This document shows positions 46,277 to 57,574 of a DNA stretch of 64,000 nucleotides, piece by piece. Below the pieces are notes generated by a model. It worked only from the letters and a program-made list of their open reading frames with translations, was not told the origin of the DNA and did not search any database. Position 1 is the first letter of the stretch. Each line of letters starts with the position of its first letter. Made by a program: the position numbers and the translations under genes. The DNA is taken from positions 29,289,801 through 29,353,800 of the forward strand of contig JAWZYU010000019.1 of the NCBI GenBank assembly GCA_038380435.1, in the 5' to 3' direction. The DNA comes from Ryuthela nishihirai (Eukaryota; Arthropoda; Arachnida; Araneae; Heptathelidae).

Positions 46277-46345
46277 ATGGAGAAAATCTCAAAGCTGTGA
46301 TTCGAACCCGAGAACCTTAGGTCGTGAGTCTTTCAGGAAACACAC
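46277..46345 (-). repeat. tRNA-like fragment
   Basis: Antisense B box (GTGATTCGAACCCGAGAACC) with GTCGTGAGTCTTTCAG beyond it. Probably the head of a SINE related to the 31.9-kb fragment. Confidence 0.4.
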
Positions 46346-46502
46346 TCATTAAAGGAAATGGTTTATCTTATACTAGAGGCTTATCATCTTCCAATGTTTT
46401 GTCCTTTTACTAAATGTTCCATATATTTTTGAAACTTTAATAAAAAATTATTTTATTCCTCGTAAACACATACTTTAACGAAATATTGTGTTTATGAGAA
46501 CG

Positions 46503-46765
46503 GAGGGAGCTGGCAGGCGTAGTCGGTAGCGCACCAAGCTCCTAATATGATGTTCCCAAGTTCGAGTCCCAACTGGGCCTGCCTTGAGGAATTTGGTTAC
46601 TAACCCCGTTCTGCCCTCGGTGAGAAGTGGGGCACCATTGGGCTTGTAAAAGTAGCAGTCCTTTGATGGGAAGTTAAGCTGTGGTCCATGTGCAGGAGAG
46701 CCATAAACAATGAACAGTAACGAGCGCACTAAATGGACTTGATGGAGAGTCTCATCTGCATCTGT
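46503..46765 (+). repeat. SINE-A, degenerate, 3'-truncated
   Basis: CGTAGTCGGTAGCGCACCAA head, AAGTTCGAGTCCC B box, then a diverged middle (GATGGGAAGTTAAGCTGTGG). Confidence 0.8.
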
Positions 46766-47349
46766 ACCTCGAACTTCTTTTAATTAATTATTAAATTAAT
46801 TGCTCTTGACCTGTCCTGTGATTCCCGGGAGAATCCATAGTTCCGCAGATTGTTACACCCGTGCTTCGACATGCGTCAGACATGTACTTTCGAGGAAAGA
46901 AGAAAATGTCCAATGCACTATTGCAGAGGACGACGCACCATTCATTGATATATTTTACATTCACATATATATATATACAATATGGGAATGCCCTTGATTA
47001 TGTGATTAACATTTTGTTGAATGAAATGGCTTAATTTGCTGCTTGGAGTCTTTCTCCCATCAGCTTAACGTAGCTTGTTGAATGCTGCTTGGCTTTTACA
47101 GACATTCACTTAATGATTTTACTTTTCCTGTATATAAATCACTTTATAGACCTCAGAACTCGGTGATAAAATATGATATCCTGGCCTATATACTCTGGTT
47201 TTCTGTAGAACCGAACCCTATGCCTTTAGATTTTCCGATAAAGAGCTACGTCATTTTTTGACGCTAAACGAACGTGAACTTCTTAGATCTTTAGCTACTC
47301 TTTTTTTGGATTAGTTTTTTCCGCCACTCCTTTCTTTGTCTCAGTGATT
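46766..47349. other. sequence without recognised gene
   Basis: A TATATA run lies near 46966. The segment 47165-47212 reappears at 47731-47780 (see findings). Confidence 0.5.
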
Positions 47350-47361
47350 CATACGCTAACC

Positions 47362-47815
47362 GGGGCGGGGGTGGCTCAGTCGGTAGCGCGCCAGGCTCGT
47401 AATCTGTAGTTCCCAGGTTCGAGTCCCAGCTGGCTCAGTGTTGGGATTTATCTCCGCAAAATTCCCCGCCCTGCCCACGGTCAGTAGGGGACACCGATGG
47501 GTTTGGAAAGGCCGCCGTCCGTCGGATAGGACGTTAAGCCGTGGCCCCGTGTGCGGGAGAGCCATACCCTGTGCACGTTAATGAACATGCTGGATGGCCT
47601 TGACGGGAGGCTACGATCTGTCTCCAACAGCTGTTCCAGTGGGTCCCCTCCCCCAACCTTCTCTGAGCCTTCGGGGTCCATATGACCTGGCCATTTAGCC
47701 CATGGTGTGCAAAAAAGTGCCGATCAGAGGGATAAATTATATGATATTCTGGCCTATATACTCTGGTTTTCTATAGAACCAACCAACCCACAAACCAACC
47801 CACAAACCAACCCAA
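47362..47815 (+). repeat. SINE-A with chimeric 3' tail and 12-bp TSD
   Basis: Target duplication CATACGCTAACC at 47350-47361 and 47816-47827 defines the insertion exactly. Inside are SINE-A 47362-47730, ending CGATCAGAGG instead of the usual tail. Next is 47731-47780, a copy of local host DNA at 47165-47212, and then 35 bases of repeated AACCAACCCACA. Confidence 0.93.
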
Positions 47816-47827
47816 CATACGCTAACC

Positions 47828-48087
47828 CCTCAGACTACAAGTAGGGGTAGTGTTAAATAGTTACTAGAGAGAAGTGCTAAGCAATTAAAGAGACGGAGGT
47901 ATAAACCCCTTTGCTGTCGTTCACTTCCTCAAGCATTTGGAGAACTACACAGCGAAGCCATGAATGGCATCTAATGAGCTACATTACCATTTAAGACACT
48001 GCTGAAAGTACACATATAACAAGAGATACATATAACGACAATAATTCAGAAACTGAAATAAATTAGAGGGACATGACAGTATCCGAG
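47828..48087. other. spacer
   Basis: Nothing recognised. Confidence 0.4.
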
Positions 48088-48166
48088 ACTCTGAGGTCCT
48101 TGTGACCTGGCCATTTAGATCACTATATGCAAAGAAGGGCGTTCAGAGGTAAACCAACACAATCCC
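48088..48166 (+). repeat. SINE-A tail fragment
   Basis: GAGGTCCTTGTGACCTGGCC to CAGAGGTAAACCAACACAAT. Confidence 0.85.
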
Positions 48167-49042
48167 TTCATTAGATGACTTTTCTCCATCCCGAGTTTTA
48201 TCTTTACATAGTGATTGCCATCTTCCATAGTTTTGTTTTATCACTGGGTGTTTATTATTTCAAAATGTTTCTTGTCTACAGGACGTTTTCCTGTGATAAA
48301 TTATTACTGCCTTATTATTTTTCCGGGTTTTGTCTTTTCATTAAACTCTTATCATCTTACTTTTTTTAGAGACGTCATCCTCCAATGTTTTAAATGTTTA
48401 ATTAATGTAATGAATATGAAAAAAAAATTGTTAAGTTGTCCTACTTTTAAACAGGAATTTATCAACATGCATTGGACTAATTGGTCAAATCATTAAGACC
48501 CCATGTGTTCGGAGGTGGGTAAGGGCAAGTCATCTAGATAAATCGGGTAAGTATAGACCTTGAGAAGAAGAAGGGAAGAAAGGAATGAGGTTAAAATATG
48601 CGTAAAGATATAAGTGATTTGGTTGCCTAAAGTTTAACTAAAATCTACTAATTTTGAAATAATGCAAAATAGTATAATTTATTTATTGATGCTTTAATTA
48701 ATAGTCACAAATATTTTAAAATTAATTACCAAATTTTTAAAAACAAATATCTTCTGATTGCATTTAAATGGATATTTTTTCTTTAATCAGCTGTATTTAA
48801 ATATTCAAAAATTAATTACTCTGTTACTGCACTCTTCGGTTTAGATATAATATAGGAGACCATGGTATGAAGATTCATTAAATATCTCTTAGAATCCAGA
48901 TGGAAACCTACTGCACTCAGGATATTTTTTACGTGCGTAGGATATGACATTCCTGACCATAACGCGTGGTTTAATATTTGAACTAAATATATTAAATAAT
49001 AATTGCAATTGTATTCAATCCAATATAAGCATCCGTCATAAG
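48167..49042. other. AT-rich sequence
   Basis: Short open frames on both strands (48175-48496, 48816-49052) have no recognisable family. Confidence 0.45.
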
Positions 49043-49293
49043 TCGATCGCAAAACTCCCCATCATACCCACTGTCAGTAAGGGACACCGATGGGCTTAGA
49101 AAGGCTGCCAAGAGTGATACCCAGTACACGTTAAAGAATACGCTGGATTGCCTTGACGGGAGGCTACCATCTGTCTCCTAACAGCTATTCCAGTGGGTCC
49201 CCTCCCCAACCTTTTTTGAGCCTTCTGGGTCCTTGTGATCTGGCCAGTTGTGTGCAAAAAAAATTGCCAACTCAGAGGCAAAACAACTAACAA
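49043..49293 (+). repeat. SINE-A, head missing and central deletion
   Basis: It starts GCAAAACTCCCCATCATACC. The segment between AGAAAGGCTGCC and the ATACCCAGTACACG block is lost, removing the conserved central motif. Confidence 0.85.
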
Positions 49294-49354
49294 CTCATAA
49301 GTCGAAATTTGTGAGCTGCATTCAAAACAGTAACAACTTACTGTAATAAACAAA

Positions 49355-49582
49355 TCATGAGTATTCAGGCAACATGATAATAAAAATATCTACATTATTC
49401 TGCTGCAATCCATTGGTGCAGTTGTCTTTGAAGATATTCCATTGGGGAATTATCTTCAGTTCTTCTGGAATGTCATTATACAATCTTAGTCCAATATAGC
49501 TAACTAGCGTTACCATTAGTACCTTTTTATTTATCTTTGGAACTAACAATCTTCGTTCACCGTGTCGTAACCGGATAAGCAT
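49355..49582 (-). pseudogene. LINE C-terminal fragment (Jockey/CR1 type)
   Basis: A 75-codon minus-strand piece with VSYIGLRLYNDIPEELKIIP followed by FKDN. This is the common C-terminal ending of Jockey/CR1-type LINE proteins (the GP-LWN-LP--IK---FKK block). Only the last part of the element remains. It could belong to the same family as 3945-6090. Confidence 0.6.
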
Positions 49583-49599
49583 TTCTTTATCTTATTATT

Positions 49600-49672
49600 T
49601 TCCCATCCGAAGAACGGCGGTCCCTTTTCAAACCCATTGGCTCCCTCTTTCTTAATGAGGGCAGAGCGCTAT
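49600..49672 (-). repeat. SINE-A internal fragment
   Basis: CCCATCCGAAGAACGGCGGT, AAACCCATTGGCTCCCTC, GAGGGCAGAG. Confidence 0.65.
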
Positions 49673-50589
49673 GCTAATGATAATATCTCGATGCAGTATA
49701 TAATGAAGATTAAACCTGCTTTAAAAAAACAAAATGTGAAATAAGGATGGTAGTTTTGTTTCAATCGGCGTCTTTGAAAACGCGTTTCGGACAAGAGATA
49801 TCAAGTATCTTTTATATGGTCTGCAAAAAACAACCACAAAACACTAAACAGGTCTTATTCCTTAATATTGTGCCTGGAATAAGAATAAAAATACAAGCCA
49901 TTCTTTAAAAGCAATACATCTATATTAGATATACAATTGAAACATGGCAGGCAAAAAATATTTTCCTAGTATGATAGAATTACGAGGACTTATCCAGCAC
50001 GAACCTACGAAGTGAGGTTTTTCTCAGACCCTTTATTGCATTCTTTATGCATTCACACAACTGACTTTTTCACCAGTTTTAATTCTCCAAATTGGCGCTT
50101 TTCACTGGAACGCATTTCTTTTACAAACTGAAACTTATTGGTGACATTAATTATCTGCCGATGCTGGGAACAATTTCTACCTGACGGGTAGCTCTTTAGA
50201 GAGAAATAAAGAGCTTCAGCGAGTTGAAGAAAGCGTGTCTAGTTCAATTAACTGATGTTTAAACAGATATATTTTTTATATCGTTGTTTCTTTTAGAGAA
50301 AATTTGTGTTGGGTAGGGTGGGATTCAGGGTTCGTACCCCATCTGACTGAAAGCAATATCGCCATTAAAAGTAATAATGTTGCATAACAGGAATGTTTAA
50401 CTAACGTCCTGCTTGTTACTTTGGGGCCTTCGATATACTTTTGTGTAGCCAGTGGAAGATATTCTGGAAGAATATTTTTTCGGGGAAGGCAAACTGTAAA
50501 AAATATATCGAATCGATATCTACAAAAAGCATTTTAGTTTTTTTTTTTTCGTTTTGACGAGTTTAATGTTTGCACTTTATTGAAAACCG
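49673..50589. other. sequence without recognised feature
   Basis: Mostly AT-rich. GGTTCGTACCCC near 50329 resembles a B box without an A box nearby. Confidence 0.45.
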
Positions 50590-51430
50590 AAGCAACTACT
50601 CGTTTCCGATTTTGCAATCTGGTAACCTAAGCAACTACTGGTTTCCTCTCTTGCAATGTGAAAACCTACCATTACTGATTTGCTTTTTGCATTCTGGAAA
50701 CCTAAGTAACGACTGTTTCAGTTTCTGCAATCTGGAAACCTAAGTAATTGCTGGTTTCATCTTTTGCAATATGAAAACTCAAGCAACTGCTGTTTCCCTC
50801 TTCCCCAATCTGGAAACCCAAGCAACTACTAGTTTCTTCTTTTATAATCTGGAAACCTAAGCAGCTACTGATTTCCTCTTTTGCAATCTGGAAACCTAGG
50901 TAATTATTTGTTTTCTCTTTTGCAATCTGAAAACTCAAGCAACTGCTGTTTCCCTCTTCCCCAATCTGGAAACCCAAGCAACTACTAGTTTCTTCTTTTA
51001 TAATCTGGAAACCTAAGCAGCTACTGATTTCCTCTTTTGCAATCTGGAAACCTAGGTAATTATTTGTTTTCTCTTTTGCAATCTGCAAACTTTAGCAACT
51101 ACTGGTGTCAGTTTTTGCAATCTGGAAACATAGAGCTCTTGGTTGCCTCTTTTGTAATCTGTAAACCTGAGCAACTACTGGTTGCCCTTTTGCAATATGG
51201 AAACTTAATCAAATTCTGGTTTCCTCTTTTTGAATCTGGAAACCTAAGCAGTTACTGGTTTCTTCTTTTGCAATCTGGAAACCTAAGCAATTATTTTCTC
51301 TTTTGAAATCTTGAAACCTCAACAACCACTGGTTTAATTTTTTAATTAATTATCTTTAATTTGAAAACCTAAGCAACTTTTGGCTTCAGTTTTTTGCAAT
51401 CTGAAACCATAAGCAGATGCTTTTTTGCCT
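50590..51430. repeat. 39-bp minisatellite with higher-order duplication
   Basis: About 21 units of AATCTGGAAACCTAAGCAAC plus TACTGGTTTCCTCTTTTGC. A block of four units (156 bp) near 50780-50935 is repeated almost exactly at 50936-51091. Because 39 is a multiple of three, the minus strand stays open for 128 codons (51088-50702) as a 13-residue repeat (FQIAKEETSSCLG type). I see no start context, domain or splice site that would make it a gene. Confidence 0.92.
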
Positions 51431-52060
51431 ACTTTTTTTTTATTCAATGATAACGCTTAAATCCTAGCAGAATTTTGTTTGACCAATAGTCATCGCCAGG
51501 ACTTACTAAAAAAACTTCGCTGAAATTTCATTTTTAAGAACTCTGAAAATCTTATGTTTTCGTTCATTTAGTTTATGTCCCATAGTTTATTTTCTCAGAC
51601 TTCATCGGTAAGCATCTGCCTGAGGGAAAAATTATCTTTTTTCATGTTTAATAAAATTGTTTTTTTTTTAACTTTTTCGCTGAACTTACTGAATAATTAA
51701 TACTGTTCTATGGGACTATTTAGTTGACTGATTTATTCAATATTATTTCGTTACCAAATTTAACCAATAAATTATTTTTATAGTCTTCCCATTTAGTATT
51801 ATATTTCGCTAGCTTACATGTACACGCATCTCTCGATTTACAGGGCGAATATATTATGGAAAATCACTGTGTAATTCAAAAGCGTAAAATTCGAAAAAAC
51901 TCATGGAAAAAGGAAGATAGTTCCCCCCTGAATTTTTTAATGTAATTAAGCATACTTAATCCTCTTAATGCACTGAATGGACAAATTATTATATACAACC
52001 AGATAACAATACGCAAAGCAGAAATATCACGTTCAATCATGCGGAACCTAAGCAAACTAT
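51431..52060. other. AT-rich sequence
   Basis: GTAAGCATCTGCCTGAGGG at 51609 is perhaps a worn SINE-B 3' end. Nothing else. Confidence 0.4.
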
Positions 52061-52081
52061 TGGTTTTTGTGAGCAAATGTT

Positions 52082-52120
52082 GCATTGTGAGTTTCAGCGG
52101 AACGCTGAAACTCACAATGC
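52082..52120. repeat. perfect 18-bp hairpin next to transposase
   Basis: GCATTGTGAGTTTCAGCG, loop GAA, then its exact complement. It lies 27 bp before the first transposase codon, so it may be part of the element's subterminal region. Confidence 0.85.
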
Positions 52121-52129
52121 CTATAAATA

Positions 52130-53200
52130 GAGCAGACCAGGTAACCATTGGAAACCAGTCACGGAAAAGTAATCATCGGTAAAGGCAGCGACGTAAGTGA
52201 GTTTGACTGTGTCCAGATAGTAAGTGCGAAGAAGGCGGGTTGTTCAATCACCACAATTGCTGAACTGTTGGGATTTCGTCAGACTGTTGCACGTGTATAC
52301 CAAGACTACGTGAAATGCGGCAAAACTTCCAACAGCGGGAGAAATGTGGACATAAACTTGAAATTGACTCTCGAGGTGAACTCAGACTGATCCGCATCAT
52401 TACAAGAAATCACACGGCTGCCGTGGAACAGATATCATTGAACTTGAATGAGGGTGCGTCCACAAGCTTATGCACAAAGACTATCGGTCGTACCATGGAA
52501 AATAGGCTATGGCAGAACATCGTGTCCTCTTGTTGACTTATAAGGTACCAAAAGTTTAGGCTGCAGTTTGCAAAGTCCTATCGCAACTGGAGTGCAGAGG
52601 ACTGAAATCACACGTTATCTGGTCTGACGAATCACGGTTTCAACTCTATCATATCGATGGGAGGGTGTGTATATGGCGTAATCCACAAAGCAATGGATCC
52701 AGCTTACCAAGTTGGGGTCATACAGGAAGGAGGCGGTATAGCAGTTTGGGATGCATTTCATGGGCTTCTTTGGGGCCCCTCGTACCTGTCGAGACATCCG
52801 TTACCGGCACAAGGTATGTAAACATCCTTGCCGATCATCTACACCCATTCGTAACGATTCTCTTTCCGCACCATAACACAACCTTTCAACAGGGCAACAC
52901 CACACAACATACTTCCCGAGTGGCGACCAATTGGCTCCTGGAGCATTCAAGTGAGTTTACCACATTCCAATGTCCCCCTCGATCGTCAGACCTAAACTCC
53001 ATTGAGAATTTGTGGGACCAATTGAAAAGATCTGTTCGAGCCCGCTGACTCCCACCGGCAACTGTGGATGCACTACGACAGGCGATCCTCGCTTCATGGG
53101 CGGCAATACTACCTCCGTTGTTTCAACACCTCATTGATTCTTACCAAGACGTCTGGCTGCTGTTGTGAGGGCAAAAGGTGGAGCAACAGTTATGAGGTAG
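52130..53200 (+). pseudogene. Tc1/mariner transposase, broken, DD36E-like
   Basis: Cut-and-paste transposase remnant. The N-terminal helix-turn-helix region is at 52148-52390 (SEFDCVQIVSAKKAGCSITT, AELLGFRQTVARVYQDYVK). It shifts frame into 52315-52536 (ELRLIRIITRNHTAAVEQIS), then the catalytic domain. The first catalytic aspartate is in WSDESRFQ (52626). The second site, in FQQGNTTQHTSR, is GGC (Gly) at 52893 where the family has Asp. The glutamate is in DLNSIENLWDQ (53004). Exactly 36 residues separate the second and third positions. This spacing matches the DD36E group of animal Tc1/mariner elements rather than the common DD34E. At least two frameshifts and the lost Asp make it inactive. 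Terminal inverted repeats were not found by eye. Confidence 0.88.
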
Positions 53201-53589
53201 ATGTATATAATAATTTATCCATTCAGTTTATAAATATAACGTACATAAGAAGCTTTATTTGTAAATATTTATCTCAAATTTCAGTTCAGCAGTAATAATA
53301 AACTTTAATATAACTTAACATTATTTTGCACTTTCTTTGTATTAATTCAGATAAACATAGTTTCTCATTCATTTCTTTTTGGTCAAGAAAAATACTCAAC
53401 ATTAATGTAAACGAACAGTATGGAAGTTGGAGGCGAAATTAAAAAATATATTTATGAACTGAATATAAATTTTTAATTAAACATTTGTACCGACATTTAA
53501 TGGTTTATTTTGTAATATCTAACATTAGCATTGCCCTTCAGAAATGGTGAAGAAAAATTCGCATATTTTCAGTAGCTCTGAAACTCACT
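53201..53589. other. AT-rich sequence
   Basis: Nothing recognised; may contain the transposon's 3' end. Confidence 0.4.
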
Positions 53590-53830
53590 AGTTATTGTGG
53601 GCAGTAATGAGCAGCGAAATACAATCAAATTAGTTCCAAAACATTTCAGGGAAATGCAATCAAACTAGTTCCAAAACATTTCAGCGAAATACAATCAAAC
53701 TATTTCCAAAACATTTCAGCGAAATACAATCAAACTAGTTCCAAAACATTTCAACGAAATACAGTCAAACTAGTTCCAAAACAATTCAGCAAAATACAAT
53801 CAAATTAGTTCTAAAACATTTCAGCGAATG
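53590..53830. repeat. minisatellite, ~36-bp unit
   Basis: Six to seven units of TTCCAAAACATTTCAGCGAA plus ATACAATCAAACTAG. Confidence 0.92.
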
Positions 53831-54747
53831 CACATCTAGGCAGTTAGTATTTGAATGGCGTAATGAACTAGAACGGGATCGATACTTTTTACAGGAGCAA
53901 AAGTCAATTCGTCAATTCGTCAATCAAATCAAAAGAAATTCGTATATAATTTGAAGGGCGTGAAAACCCCCAAAACTATATTTAAATTGCATGCCACATT
54001 GAAGACAGTAAAAATAAAAGTCCTTATCCTGTTTTTGCCAGACATCTGACAAAACCAAGCGAAAACCGTCACACAAAAGTTCGCCCCCAGAACGAATCTT
54101 ATAAAGGCAGGCCCTTCTAATCCGTTCTTCATGAGTCGCACGTGGGTCATTGTAAAAGAACTTGCAGCTCATATCTATAATAATAAAATAATATGTCAGT
54201 CTCTGTGTATTTATGTCTGCGGCACCCATAAATCATCGGCAAATACCAGTAGACCTTCAGAATTTCAGTGTTTCTGTGTTGTCCTAGTGGCAGTACTAAA
54301 TTCCAAGTTGAAATTGAAAATAAAAGGGCGGGGGGTTGTGGACTTACATTGTTATACATATAAATACATTGTTACCATTCAATGCTCCCTAACTCTGATC
54401 ATACGAATACGAGTCATAACAACATGTAAATCTGCTGTTATATCCGCACGTTTTCAAGGGATTAATTATATTAATGCATCCAATTGAAGGTACGAACCCG
54501 AGATTTTTAACCCAACACGGGGTCAGGCAAGGGGAACTCGCGTACGACATATGTACCATGCGGTCAAGTATCTCGGGAATTACAAGGTGTCAAAATCTGC
54601 CGAAACAGAAATAAAAATATCAATAGTTTGCCGTAGAAACTAAGCCACGGGATATGAGCGTGCGCACTGACGTTAGCAACGATATGGGAAAATCTTCCTG
54701 TTGAATACCTGTCTTAAGAGATTTGATGGGTCGGGGTGGGGATGGTG
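53831..54747. other. sequence without recognised feature
   Basis: Overlapping open frames on both strands (53924-54487) match nothing I know. No splice-flanked exon is convincing. Confidence 0.4.
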
Positions 54748-54957
54748 TACAGTCGCTCAAAAAAATATCCGAACATTATGGTTGATTACAGAATTCAGAA
54801 AAAATATCTGGCAATATTTTTTTTAGAAATTAGTGATCCGGCAACCTTCGTGTAACAAGCGTGCCAGATCACTAATTATTAAAAAAATCGTTGACAGATA
54901 TTTTTTCTGAATTCTGTAATTAACCACAGTGTTCGGATATTTTTTTGAGCGACTATA
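54748..54957. mobile_element. palindromic MITE, Tc1/mariner-like, copy 2
   Basis: It starts TACAGTCGCTCAAAAAAATA and ends TTTTTTTGAGCGACTATA, with arms of ~95 bp pairing to near the centre (GATCCGGCAACCTTCGTG / GCGTGCCAGATCACTA). Flanked by TA. Confidence 0.93.
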
Positions 54958-55312
54958 CTCGCCAAACTAATTATTAGTGCAATGAAAATCAGAATAATAC
55001 AGATTAAAAGTGAGTCCCAGGCAGCACTGGGTGCAGTACAACAGTAATTAATATTTTAAAATTTAACTCATTTCTCTCAAATTTTAGATGAAATTTTTTG
55101 GTGCATAACTAAATAATTTTGCCAACCCAAAGTGGTCATGAAAATTGTATATTTATGTTTTTTAAGCATATTTTCTTTATTCCTTAGAATTTTAGCTTTA
55201 TTTTTTCAATTTCTTTCTTATTAGAAATGTATGGTTTCATTTTCCAGTAGAGAATTCTTTCTGCGGCTCTTTAAGAATATAATTTTTTCCTAGTGGTTTC
55301 TTCACCAAGTTT
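54958..55312. other. AT-rich sequence
   Basis: Nothing recognised. Confidence 0.5.
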
Positions 55313-55320
55313 GAACAGGT

Positions 55321-55823
55321 CCACGGGTGTCCGCAGAGGGGGAGGAGGGGGGCAAACGGGGCACTTGCCCCCCCGGGATCGAGTAAAAAATTCCCCAAAT
55401 TATAATCGTAACAATTTAAACGTAATTAATTTATATACATTATGTATGTGTGCCGTCCCATGGCCGAGTGGTTAGCGCGCTTGGCTACTGATCTAAGGGA
55501 CCTGGGTTCGAGCCCCGGGTAAGGCATGGTTGTATGTGTCGTTTTTCTGCTGAGGTCCTGCCATCCTCTCAGACCTTCTACTTTGGCATATAAACTGACA
55601 GGCTCCTGTCAGACCTCTGTGGCAAGCAGCTGCTTGAGGGGGTATTTATTATTATTTTTTTTTATTATGTATGTGTTTTTGTATTGATGCAATACTGTAT
55701 TCTATAATCTACTTGTGAAAAAAACCCTAAAAAATTTAACAATTAAATAAAAATTTATTGATGTAATTATTTGTCTCCAAGTTTTGCCCCCCCCCCCCCC
55801 GGAAAATATTTTGCGGACGTCCA
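55321..55823. mobile_element. candidate DNA element with ~9-bp TSD, hosts a SINE-B
   Basis: GAACAGGTC occurs at 55312-55320 and again at 55824-55832. Just inside are inverted ends: CACGGGTGTCCGC on the left and GCGGACGTCCA on the right. Near each end lies a homopolymer-flanked motif, GCACTTGCCCCCCCGGG left and TTTTGCCCCCCC right. Without the SINE-B it is about 290 bp. A 9-bp duplication would fit a Mutator-like or similar family, which is inference. Confidence 0.6.
55452..55663 (+). repeat. SINE-B, intact with TSD
   Basis: Complete copy flanked by ATTATGTATGTGT (55439-55451 and 55664-55676). Nearly identical to 42498-42703, so recently active. Confidence 0.95.
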
Positions 55824-55832
55824 TGAACAGGT

Positions 55833-56907
55833 CTGTTGTAAAGTAAAACTTCCAAATAGAAAAACAGTCCACTGACCTGTCTCCCGAGTAGAGATTAAAC
55901 AGCAACGAATTATGTTTTACATCTACAGAATATAAAAGCGTTTTTTTTTTATGATCGCGTACAATATAAAACACAACCGCTCAACGAAACAATTCAAAAT
56001 TACCCTCTCGTGATGCAGTAATTTTTCTTTGTTGTCCGAGTTGCAGTTTACACGTGTAAAGAAGCATAAAGAAACCTCCTATCTTCCTCCCTGAAAAAAC
56101 ACAACCTCTTTCATTCTTCTCATGCTGCTTTTTTGAAAAAAACAAACAAACACATTTTCCACAAAATAATTGTGAGGACAACTCTCTGAACGAGGTAAAT
56201 GTGTCTCTTCACTAAGTGTCTGCAATACGTACATCTTTTAGCGACGGCTTAATTGTATTTTATGGTTATGACCCTTCCAAGCATTAATCTCAACCGCGAC
56301 TGAGATTACTTGCGGTAGGGACAATTATCCTAAAAGGCTTTAGAAATAAACCTTCTTTGCATACTTCGACAGTGTTTATTCCAACACTGGAAACCATCTC
56401 AGTTTTGTTCCTTATTTTTGGTCTTCGCATAAAACCACACACAAGCCGACATCAATTAAAGTTAATGCATGATTTGCCGGCCACTCTGTCCATTACGAAG
56501 AACACACTTCACAAGAAAGTTGAAAATAAAAAACAGCAACCTAGATTATGTTAATTGGCCAGGAATGAAACTACTCTTTAACAGAGCGCTCTACATGCAG
56601 TGAAGATAATGCACTCTAAGCCGAAATGCTTTATCATTGATGATACTAACTCTATGCTCTTACATGCAGCTCTTTATTTACGTTCGATCCCTTTTCTTTC
56701 AGTCGTGTGTTTATTTTTAACCTAAATTTCAGTGTCTGTCTCTCTTTCGAGACGTTTATAATGCTCTTGACTCTGCTTTGGGAATCAGAAACAATTCGTA
56801 TTTCGTCTATAAAAAATTCAGCTTTATATAACGTCGTTAAGAAAATTTTCTAAAAAAGCTGTCCCAATAAGAATACTTATGTGAATAAAATGATTGTATT
56901 TTCACGA
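55833..56907. other. sequence without recognised feature
   Basis: About 1 kb, AT-rich, no gene or repeat identified. Confidence 0.5.
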
Positions 56908-57093
56908 CATACCCTGTGCACGTTAAAGAACACGCTGGATGGCCTTGACGGGAGGCTACCATCTGTCTCCCAACAGCTGTTCCAGTGGGTCCCCTCCCCC
57001 AACCTTCTCTGAGCCTTCGGGGTCCATGTGACCTGGCCATTTAGCCCATGGTGTGTAAAAAAGTGCCGCTCAGAGGTAAAACAATACAACCCA
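56908..57093 (+). repeat. SINE-A, 5'-truncated
   Basis: It begins CATACCCTGTGCACGTTAAA and is complete to AGGTAAAACAATACAACCC. It faces the next copy tail to tail. Confidence 0.92.
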
Positions 57094-57167
57094 AGAGTAT
57101 TTTCACGAATTGAAGTGTTCTTTATTCCAGGGAACAATACACCAAAGTAGCCATGCCCAAACCCCCT

Positions 57168-57568
57168 TGGGTTGGGTTGGGTTGTTTTACCTCTGAGCGG
57201 CACTTTTTTGCACACCATGGGCTAAATGGCCAGGCCACAAGGACCCCGAAGGCTCAGAGAAGGTTGGGGGAGGGGACCCACTGGAACAGCTGTTGGGAGA
57301 CAGATGGTAGCCTCCCGTCAAGGCCATCCAGTGTGTTCTTTAACGTGCACAGGGTATGGCTCTCCTGCACACGGGGCCACGGCTTAACGTCCCATCCGAC
57401 GGACGGCGGCCTTTTCAAGCCCATCGGTGTCCCCTACTGACCGTGGGCAGGGCGGGGAAATTTTGCGGAGATAAATCTCAACGCTGACCCAGCTGGGACT
57501 CGAACCTACTCGAACCTGGGAACTACAGATTACGAGCCTGGCGCGCTACCGACTGAGCCACCCCGCCC
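57168..57568 (-). repeat. SINE-A, full length
   Basis: Antisense, well conserved, from GGGTTGGGTTGGGTTG to the head GGGGCGGGGTGGCTCAGTCG on minus. A 10-bp duplication of the B box (CTCGAACCTA/CTCGAACCTG) lies at 57499-57518. Confidence 0.94.
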
Positions 57569-57574
57569 CTCCCA

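Noticed and set aside
50702..51088. 128-codon minus-strand open frame with 13-residue repeats as a gene
   Set aside because: It is produced by a 39-bp tandem unit (multiple of three). No splice sites, domain or non-repeat coding sequence at either side.
53924..54487. Overlapping open frames as a further PAN exon
   Set aside because: The cysteine order does not match PAN and no phase-1 splice pair is present.
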